64,000 nucleotides of DNA. Source: Vandiemenella viatica. Taxonomy: Eukaryota; Arthropoda; Insecta; Orthoptera; Morabidae. Positions within the stretch are counted from its first letter, which is position 1, and each line of letters begins with the position of its first letter. Made by a program: the position numbers and the translations under genes. The stretch spans positions 179,328,494 to 179,392,493 of the forward strand of contig JARYHS010008074.1 of assembly GCA_031002005.1 (NCBI GenBank), read 5' to 3'. This document shows, piece by piece, positions 56,764 through 64,000 of this stretch. The notes beneath the pieces were generated by a model. The model did no database searches and was not told where the DNA came from. It worked only from the letters and a program-made list of their open reading frames with translations.

Positions 56764-57027
56764 AAGCAGGAGCTTATTATCCTCAACTTCCAGCCATTAT
56801 GCTCCCGGGATGGAAATAACTCAATTAAATGCTTTCCATTAAAAAAAAAAATCTGGGGAAAAATATGGGAAAAAACGCATTCCATCCTAAATTAAAATAA
56901 AATTACCTTTGTTTTTATTTTTGTGTTCTTTCGCAAGCTGCCCAACAAATGTAGTTATTTTATTTCTATTTCATTGATATTAATTTAAGACATATCTTGA
57001 TAACATCGAACAAGGTATCCCCAATTA

Positions 57028-57386
57028 GTGATGACAGCGCCCAATCATCCGATACGCAACATATTTAATCAAGAGTTTAAACGCAAAAAACAATATGATT
57101 GTGATGCATTGAGAGAACAGTTCAATGAAACTGCACTGCACTTACACTTTCTTCATCAGGAATTGGAGCTACGTTATTGGAAGGCAGTCAAACATATCAT
57201 TCAGCATTCAAGTTACCGTTGAATATACAAATTATTGAAACTCCAACAAGCAACCTATCGAAGAATTGTTCTAACGCCAGAGTATTACAGCATTGCAAAA
57301 TGATCGTTTGGTATGTACGTACGCTTGCACATAAAGAGTCTTTGGTAGCATTAGACCGAACGATTCAAGATCTACGAAACAGTTAA
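57028..57386 (+). pseudogene. Broken coding-like frame of unknown origin
   Basis: The first frame (57028-57222) reads APNHPIRNIFNQEFKRKKQY, then CDALREQFNETALHLHFLHQ, ELELRYWKAVKHIIQHS. A second overlapping frame (57177-57386) continues LPLNIQIIETPTSNLSKNCS, NARVLQHCKMIVWYVRTLAH, KESLVALDRTIQDL. The two together look like one interrupted protein with a helical, His/Leu-rich middle. I do not recognise a family. Codons are AT-rich. Confidence 0.3.
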
Positions 57387-57436
57387 AGCCAGTTTGGTGG
57401 TACAATAATCGAAATGCAAATAAAAGATCTTGAGAT

Positions 57437-57706
57437 CTACCGACATTTCAAATTTAATGGAAGAAAATAAATGATTTGGTTAACTTGAAATTTTGACTTA
57501 ATATAACTGTTACTTAAATTTTGGAATAAAACTGCATGGTTCCATGTCGATAACATTCCTGGCATATCACCCATTTCCAGCATTTCAGTGGTATACCGCC
57601 GATAGAATTCATACCATATGTAAAATTTCCCATTGGTGTAATTCTGAATGTACTCGTCCTTAATTAAATAACCATGGACACAATCGTTAGTAGATACAAT
57701 AATCAC
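57437..57706 (-). CDS. 89-codon frame, unknown
   Basis: Reads STNDCVHGYLIKDEYIQNYT, NGKFYIWYEFYRRYTTEMLE, MGDMPGMLSTWNHAV, rich in aromatic residues and protein-like in its first 60 residues. It may belong with the broken frames on either side as debris of one transposon or viral-type insertion. No family recognised. Chance is not excluded. Confidence 0.25.
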   Translation of the reverse strand: MIIVSTNDCVHGYLIKDEYIQNYTNGKFYIWYEFYRRYTTEMLEMGDMPGMLSTWNHAVLFQNLSNSYIKSKFQVNQIIYFLPLNLKCR

Positions 57707-57941
57707 TACGAAAAATGTTTTATTCTAACTTTTACTTTGTTATACATCTTCAATAGCTTTTCAAAAATCCACAAAACAAATTTATTGAAATTTGGACACG
57801 ACAACGTCTGTTTGATCAACTAACGTCCATTGTTTCATAAATTTTCGATGTTTGATGGAATAATTCTCTACATCTTAATGTGGTTCTGCAAGGATCTAAC
57901 CAATTTATGCCGTCTTATTTTGGTTTAAATTTTTCTAAACT

Positions 57942-58340
57942 CTAACCGTGAACTTCTGTATAATCAGCATTAACATATTCTTCTCTTTCTTGCACGCTGT
58001 TCTTCAGGCCATCACTATGAGCTCCTTTAATATTTGCGTATCCTTTGTTCACCTTTCCGAAATTCTCTTTGTGTATATTATAATCTGCATATGCTTTATC
58101 GACAACCATTTCGTTCCCTGCATCATCACCCATTTCTGTTTGGGATATTTGATTTTCTTGTTTAACTTTTCTCTAAAATATCATCTTCTGCTTCATCTTG
58201 AGTATTTTCGTACCTTTTCCTCTGATCCCTTTGCTACAAAACTTCTTTCGTGATTTGAAATTTTTATGCTACGTAGAGTCCTCAAACCCAATGAGCCTCT
58301 GCACAATTTAACTCATTTTTCATCAGTTGAATTTCTTTGG
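57942..58340 (-). pseudogene. Broken frame with Tyr-rich acidic tail
   Basis: On the minus strand, TSKEIQLMKNELNCAEAHWV, then after two stops KFQITKEVL and QRDQRKRYENTQDEAEDDIL, then after a +1 shift VKQENQISQTEMGDDAGNEM, followed by VVDKAYADYNIHKENFGKVN and finally EEYVNADYTEVHG before a stop at 57942. The repeated Y-x-x-hydrophobic pieces (YADYNI, GYANI, EYVNADYTEV) resemble signalling tails, but no family is recognised. At least three breaks make it a pseudogene or mobile-element debris. Confidence 0.35.
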
Positions 58341-58359
58341 AAGTTATATCTCATTTGTA

Positions 58360-59020
58360 CTATATTCCTATATTAGTTTTACGGAAGATGATTTAAGCCT
58401 TCTGACTTCAAGTCTACGTACTTTCTATATTCTCTTGGTTTGTAATCTGCAGTTCATTACTACTAGATTGTTGTCAGGATCTATATCAGCTCCCTGATGT
58501 ACTTAAATAGTGCAGGATTTCGTTTCTTTGTTTATCCATGAAATGTTTATCTGTGAACCACCTGTACCCCTAGTGGTTTTGAAGTAAATATGAAAATGGA
58601 TGCAGAACGTGGACCACAGTTGTAAAGAATATGTGTGACATAGGTCTCTGGTGACTTTGTTTATATTATTCCCTGACATTTAGTCGAGATATTCGTGCGC
58701 TAGCGACCTCGTCGTTGGCTCGATATACCGCAGAAAACAAACAACGTGTTCTGTCTTGAGCAAACAGTGTCAGTTGCCAGTACTATTTAAACTTATTTCT
58801 CTTGCCCACAAGTGAGTTCTTTACGTTCATGTTTTGTGCTCATATTTGCGCGAGGGCACATTTAAGTTCCGTTATGAACTTTAGTTTTCAGGCAGCTTGA
58901 ACGAAATTATCATGGACATTTTTACTACAAACAACGTCGTAAAATTCCATCTAAATTTCAGACGATGTTAACAACTATCAGACCGGAAGTAATTGCAGCA
59001 CAGCTAATATGTAGTTGTTT
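58360..59020. other. AT-rich DNA with LINE-UTR-like words
   Basis: GTGCGCTAGCGACCTCGTCG at about 58693-58712 and the CAGAAAACAAACAAC that follows resemble plus-strand LINE 3' UTR ends. No frame is attached. Otherwise no gene seen. Confidence 0.35.
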
Positions 59021-59027
59021 TTTTGTA

Positions 59028-59942
59028 CTAGCAGAAATCCCGGCGTTGCCCGGTATGATCTAGATTGATTTGCACACACAGTCAATATTGAAGCTCATAA
59101 AAGAGGTAAGTTTTATTTTTAGCCATGATATCAGGAACATGTGTACTAAGTTTTATTATAATAACCACAGCGATTCGTGTAGCAATAGAAACAATTTTTT
59201 TTCAGGAAATGTGGTAAAGACAGAATCGCTCATCAATAAATTTAAAAAAAAGAAGCCACTATGTCAACACAGTTCAATTTCATGTTCAAAGCCATCAGTT
59301 GTGTATTACTTACTATTAACAGCGAGAATTCAATTCGCATCCTAACATCAGAGATTGTAGCTGTGAGGCCAGAGACCGTAATTTCAAAAAGCAACAAATT
59401 TCTCGGAAGTTTCTTCACTAAAGGTTTCAAACAGCTGACTTTGATGTTCAAACCCATCAAATACTATGCATTACTAAACACAGCCATTAAAATTTCACAA
59501 CATCAGAGATTGTAGCAGTGTGGCCTAGTAACATCAAGAAACAAAGAAGATATCGAAAGATTTTTTCATTGTATTATTAAAATTAATTTAGAAATTTTAC
59601 AGTTTACTTAGTTTCCTCTTCGCATTCGATATAGCTGTGTATGGAGTTTAAAGACCAAAATTTAAGAAAGTAAACGTTACATGCGATAACATGGCTGTTA
59701 TTTTTTTTACGATGTAAGACGTAAGCATCGTATTTCTTTCCTTTTTTTGTTTTGTTTCAGGCTGTACGTTAATATTTTCATTTACCACTCCGGCGTTATG
59801 TTATGTTGGAGCATAAGACATACAAAACACTTCAATTGAGATTCTAATCTTTAAAACGGTGAAAACCCCATCGAAATCTGCTCTGTAGTTTCCGAGTTTT
59901 TATACTTCAAATATATACGGTTTTCGTTTTATAGATATAGAT
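59028..59942 (+). mobile_element. Dispersed-repeat-like segment, ends only
   Basis: It starts ACTAGCAGAAATCCCGGCG, then TTGCCCGG, and ends GTGAAAACCCCATCGAAATC, then TTCGTTTTATAGATATAGAT. Both phrases are typical of ends of insect retroposons, the second as a 3' UTR. Between them are AT-rich frames of 72-91 codons on both strands with no family match. The assignment as one element is tentative. Confidence 0.35.
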
Positions 59943-59944
59943 GA

Positions 59945-60550
59945 AGTGATTTGTGAGAAGTGAATTATTTTCAGATTGAAATTTTACGATACAATCACAG
60001 ATGTTATACCACATGTCTACATTAGTTGTGAATTAAGAACTTAGTACAGCTAAAACACAGTATACATCATGGGTTTATTTATCTATTGCAGGAAACCTAA
60101 TTTTATTGTTATTATTATTACAACAGTAGATTTTATTTAACGGTGGGATGTTCCACAAACCTTTTTATTCGTCACTTTTCTTTATCTTGCTTATTAGCTA
60201 GAGGATCCTCCTTCTGTAACTTGTTCCAATGAGTATTTTTCATAAAGATAAGAACTTCACCATTCATTTATGTTTGAAATCAAGATATAACTTATGGTCA
60301 TAATCCTCTCTTCCTTCCTGCTCGTAATTTTTAGCTCAACAACATTATAGACTTTATACATTTTGACAATTTCTGAATGTACTGATGAATGTCTTGAATG
60401 TTTGGTAGAAAATGTTGATGTTTTTTCTTTCAACTTCATGTTATTTTGTTCAATTAATACATGTTGGTAATATATCCACGTCGCCTAAACTTCATCAGTT
60501 CTTTGGGAGGTTTATGCACGTTAATTATCAGTCACTAATTTATTGTCAAC
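59945..60550. other. AT-rich DNA, no gene seen
   Basis: No signal recognised. Confidence 0.5.
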
Positions 60551-60558
60551 GAAACGCC

Positions 60559-60990
60559 TCATTTAATTGCAGTGGTGAGAATGCGATAGCTGAGGCGTTG
60601 CACATATTTAATTTATGGCTCTGTATTTGGTGAAATGATAGGTGGACATTCAATTTTATTTGATAAGACCAGCGTTATAGCTATTGAGAGCAGATGGTGG
60701 CCTAGGCGTGTAAGAGAAGCGTTAGAAATACAGAAACGGCCGAACAACATGAATGCCGACAGTGGTTTACAACTTGACCATATTTGGTCATACCTGTTCA
60801 GGAAAACCCAAGACGAACGACCCATCCCACCGTCTACTCTGGGCACGGTGACGTCACCGCGGACGATTATCGCGCTCGCTAGCTTCCTGCTACTATATAA
60901 GGCGATAGCGGTAACTGACAAAGCAGTCCTCTGAAAAAGGCCACAGCACAATGACAGAAACGTTAAGTTTTAATAAATCGACGCAGCTCC
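60559..60990 (+). mobile_element. Penelope-like element 3' end (GIY-YIG region)
   Basis: A plus-strand piece SGENAIAEA, then after a shift the frame 60635-60934 with DKTSVIAIESRWWPRRVREA and LEIQKRPNNMNADSGLQLDH, IWSYLF. In Penelope-like elements the GIY-YIG endonuclease ends with ..SAIAEH......I.FD.T.ILA.E..W..R..REA.EI.K.PNN.NRD.G..L...W. The conserved E, R and REA positions are present. The GIY-YIG motif itself and the reverse transcriptase are missing. After the stop at 60934 comes AATGACAGAAACGTTAAG and CCACCCGGAGAACCAAG, commonly seen downstream in such copies. Truncated and frameshifted. Confidence 0.75.
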
Positions 60991-60994
60991 ACCC

Positions 60995-62520
60995 GGAGAA
61001 CCAAGATAATGCATACAGTGACCGCGGAATTCGTAATGATTCGTGCTTTTATCTTGTCGAAGGTCAATATGAAGTCTGGTAAATTCCTTGCCAAAATATG
61101 GCAAATCAATACTAATTAGCATTACCATACTCTCTCAACACACCAACAGTGAAACGTTCATATATAAACCAGACCTTTGATGCACAATTTTCTCTGCTAA
61201 TAGCACACCATCGGATGCTTACAAATTCTCTCCCACAGACATTAAAACTGAATCGTCATGTAGAGAAACAAAACATGAAACTTTCATAGATCTGTTCGTC
61301 TCCTCATTTCTGATAGTCAAGAGAATAACGCATATGACAGAACTTGAGCATCCAGATTATTTTTTAAATTATTATTAATTTGGGGGAGCACGTGTGTATT
61401 GAGTTTCTTTGATGAAACTTTATTGAAACAACAGTCTATCAATATTATAGTAATTAGTAGAACAGAAACTTTTTACTCCAGTTAGTGTTTACAGATCTCT
61501 CCAGCTGTACTTTGATCTTGGTTTGCTCTTGTCTTCTCCTCCTGTAATCGCAAATTCTGGTTGTCACAGGGTCCAAGTTAGAGGCCCAGTGTTTGAAACT
61601 GCAACTAAGGCGATAAAAGAGCTTTGCTAAAGTCGATTTGGACATGAAGTTGCATCACCTATAAGATTCATATATAAAAACTCTGGGTCTCCATATATTC
61701 TTGTCGCAAGACGTACTGAGTTATGAGTATGCATTCAAACATGATTAGCTGAGTTAATAAATAAAATGACAAATAGTATACAAGTCATAGTACCAAGATC
61801 ATCTTAGAATGGAATTCTAGCCCAGAGAAAAGATATATTTATTACACACCGTAATTATATCAGACTTCCAACCTAATGTCTCTTCCAAAGAATCATGTAT
61901 TTTGACTGAGACATAACTATTCACAACCACAAAAGTTATTTTTTCTATTTTTTATGAAAGAAAGCAGGTCAGCTGGGTTAGAGGTAGTGTTGTTAATAGA
62001 ACCATTACGTCAAATCAACATAGACATGAAATGTTTACGCAAATGAGAAAATATGGCATACGGAACTGAAAGAACGTTGCTGCAACTGACACAAGTGTAT
62101 AAAATAGAAACAACATTTCTTACATCAACTTAACAGGATATTGAAGGTATTGACGAAGAAATCCTTCATGTAAAATATGACTGAGAAAATTAACTAATAG
62201 AACTAACAATAATTAAGTTGTGATGTAGGAAGTAAATAATTTTCTGAATATATTAACACAAAAACATATGAAATTTTTGCACTGACTTGGCATTTCAGGT
62301 TTAATGCAATTAGATATCTGCAGATAGACTTTTAAAAATTGATTATATCCTTGTATGACTTATATATCACGATCCAAGTTTTTTTTACCAACTGTCAAAA
62401 AAAAAAAAATAGAATTTATTAGATGTACGAGTACTTATATTTTGTACCGTTATGTTGACAATTTTGCTATAAATTACAACACAGTTACGTTAACAACACA
62501 AATTGTTTTAACAAATGCCC
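60995..62520. other. AT-rich DNA, no gene seen
   Basis: No signal recognised apart from A-runs near 62397-62409. Confidence 0.5.
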
Positions 62521-62528
62521 CACAAATT

Positions 62529-63600
62529 CTAGGAAAAGTGGCATTTTGGTAGAGAAATGAGTGTATGACATTGTTGGCCGAGAGATACTTGAGGTAACCC
62601 ACCATTTAGTATAAATATTCTGCTTCTGTCGTTATCATAGTATATCTGAAAGTATCTATTGCTCAACATGTTGTTAAGTAGTTCCATAAGTTTTGAATAT
62701 GGGATAATACTAACAAATTTCAGAAGAAATCCTTCTCGCCAAACAGTGTCATAGGCAGCTGACAAATCCAAAAAGGCAGCCACACTTACTGATTTATTCT
62801 CAAACCCATCATCAATATGTGATGTGAGAGTGAAAACCCGGCCATTACAACTTCCCCCTGGCCTGCTTGTTCTATGGGAATGTGGTTATTGATCACATCA
62901 AAAATTCTATTGTAGATCAAGCGTTCAAGGAGTTTACATGTGACACTTAGAAGTGTTATCCGTCGATATTTTACCACTTTTGTAGGATCTTTATTTGGTT
63001 TGAATATGGCTAATACTTTTGTTTTCTGAATTAACGGTTGGAGGTTTCCAGTTTGTAGGATATGTGATAAGAAGTTGGTAAGCCATCTTACTGAAGCTGG
63101 TCCTCTGTATATACCATCAAATCCAGCTGCTTTTTCCAGTTTCATATGTTTGATTGCATCTTTGATTTCCTCTTAACGGAATGGAATGGAGAATTCAGAA
63201 GATTGTGTGACTGCTTTTTTGCATAATTTTAATCTAATATCTCTTTTGGTTTGCTTATCTTTTGTGTTCTTAGAAACTGATACTAGGTGTTTGGCAAAAT
63301 CATTCAGATTGGTGGCAGTTTTTGATCTTCTGATCACAGGGTTTGAGGAGTCAGACCAGGCTTTTCTGCTAGAGTGGGTGTAGTCCAGGGACTCTACTGC
63401 ACAATGCCAGATATTTCTAAGACCCTCGTCTAGTGATTTAAGTGTGTTGCATTGTCCGAGATTGGATGTACCTCATATTTCATTAAGAATTCTTCACTTT
63501 CTGTGCTACAACGAAGGATGTACTCATTGCCACATCCTCTAGTAATACTTTCAGGTGACGTTAGAACAATTTGAGATTTAGGATATGAAATTTTGGAAGA
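62529..63600 (-). pseudogene. Jockey/CR1-type LINE reverse transcriptase, broken
   Basis: The minus strand reads from about 63600: ITRGCGNEYILRCSTESEEF, then (after a shift near 63440) LDEGLRNIWHCAVESLDYTH, SSRKAWSDSSNPVIRRSKTA, a stop near 63175, then EEIKDAIKHMKLEKAAGFDG. The frame 63145-62786 follows with WLTNFLSHILQTGNL, KVLAIFKPNKDP, YRRITLLSVTCKLLERLIYN and IPIEQAG. A 1-base shift near 62865 leads to SCNGRVFTLTSHIDDGFENK and then AAFLDLSAAYDTVWREG and NGGLPQ. These are the linker (THSSRKAW) and RT blocks 1-4 (KAAG.DGI, I.KP.K....YRPISLL, Q.GF, FLDLS.AYD.VW, GLPQGS) of non-LTR retrotransposons. The PQGS block is damaged and YADD is missing. Endonuclease not seen. Dead copy, 3' truncated. 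Confidence 0.88.
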
Positions 63601-64000
63601 ATGCGATACTTCCGTTTGAAAAGAAGGAGGAAACGTTGGACACACATTAGAGGCGCTGAGTATTCGCTGTCACAGATTTTTAGTTTGTTCAAACACGTAA
63701 TTCTTAATAATTGAAAGCTGAGAAATAGCTTACGGATCCAGGTATGTGATATGTGGAACGGATATATAGACGCTAAAAACATTGTACAATGACTAAAAAC
63801 ATTTATCCGACTTTTCTAAAACTTCTAAAAAAAAGTTATAAATTGAAAGTTGTAAAAATAGACGTTTTTAATTACCATTATAGTCACAGAATCATTAAGT
63901 ATGCCGAAGGTATAATGAAACAGATTTGTTGCACAATTAAAAAAAATTTAAAAGCTGAGGTTTTCAAAGCTATCTGACATTGTTAACTATGTATCAGGAT
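63600..64000. other. AT-rich DNA at window end
   Basis: A 62-codon plus frame at 63789-63977 is AT-rich and Lys-rich, likely chance. The upstream part of the LINE could continue here in unrecognisable form. Confidence 0.4.

Noticed and set aside
60613..60951. 112-codon minus-strand frame
   Set aside because: Antisense shadow of the Penelope-like GIY-YIG frame, which has recognisable residues on the plus strand.

Overview
This is a eukaryotic nuclear sequence, most probably from an insect. It is AT-rich, has no dense gene array and no operons, and is full of short mononucleotide tracts and eroded transposable elements. The tRNA-headed SINEs, the mix of non-LTR retrotransposon 3' ends (Jockey/CR1-like, RTE-like, R1/I-like), the Penelope-like fragment, and the piggyBac and hAT remnants are typical of a large insect genome (for example Orthoptera, Phasmatodea, Blattodea or Hemiptera). 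The order cannot be fixed from sequence alone. There is no rRNA, no convincing functional tRNA gene, no CRISPR and no bacterial feature. No complete host gene is visible.

Layout. 0-0.5 kb: two short coding-like stretches. 2.4 kb: a minus-strand SINE. 5.7-7.2 kb: a 125-bp sequence present twice as direct repeats, one copy split by a SINE with a 7-bp target duplication. Between the copies lies a CpG-rich block with the best host exon of the window (minus strand, 7108-6625, third codon positions almost all G/C, bounded by AG and GTGAGT). 9.2-9.9 kb: a LINE 3' end and a long fold-back whose two arms encode the same short peptide. 11.1-12.9 kb: a piggyBac element with TTAA duplications, subterminal repeats and a broken transposase. 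18.7-19.4 kb: a LINE 3' end. 21.2-21.5 kb: a GC-rich block with a possible small exon. 27.1-28.4 kb: a possible DNA transposon with long inverted ends. 29.5-30.1 kb: a degenerate tandem array. 30.85-31.1 kb: a hAT-type MITE. 33.6-34.0 kb: an RTE-type LINE end. 37.1-37.9 kb: a second piggyBac-like element. 39.0 kb: a SINE. 40.4 kb: a cluster of CRE octamers. 45 kb: a CpG-rich island. 49.7-50.3 kb: a LINE fragment followed by a TTA-flanked MITE. 54.5-56.8 kb: a tandem array, a minus-strand LINE tail and a hAT transposase remnant. 57-58.4 kb: broken coding-like frames of unknown origin. 60.6-61.0 kb: the end of a Penelope-like element. 62.5-63.6 kb: a minus-strand LINE reverse transcriptase with frameshifts and stops.

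No set of genes here works together as a pathway. The window reads as intronic or intergenic DNA of a large genome, with one or two host exons, several possible regulatory blocks and many layers of transposon debris. The observations I rate highest are the GC-rich exon between duplicated flanks, the double-coding fold-back, the two piggyBac elements and the CRE cluster. All comparisons were made by eye; no database search was possible.
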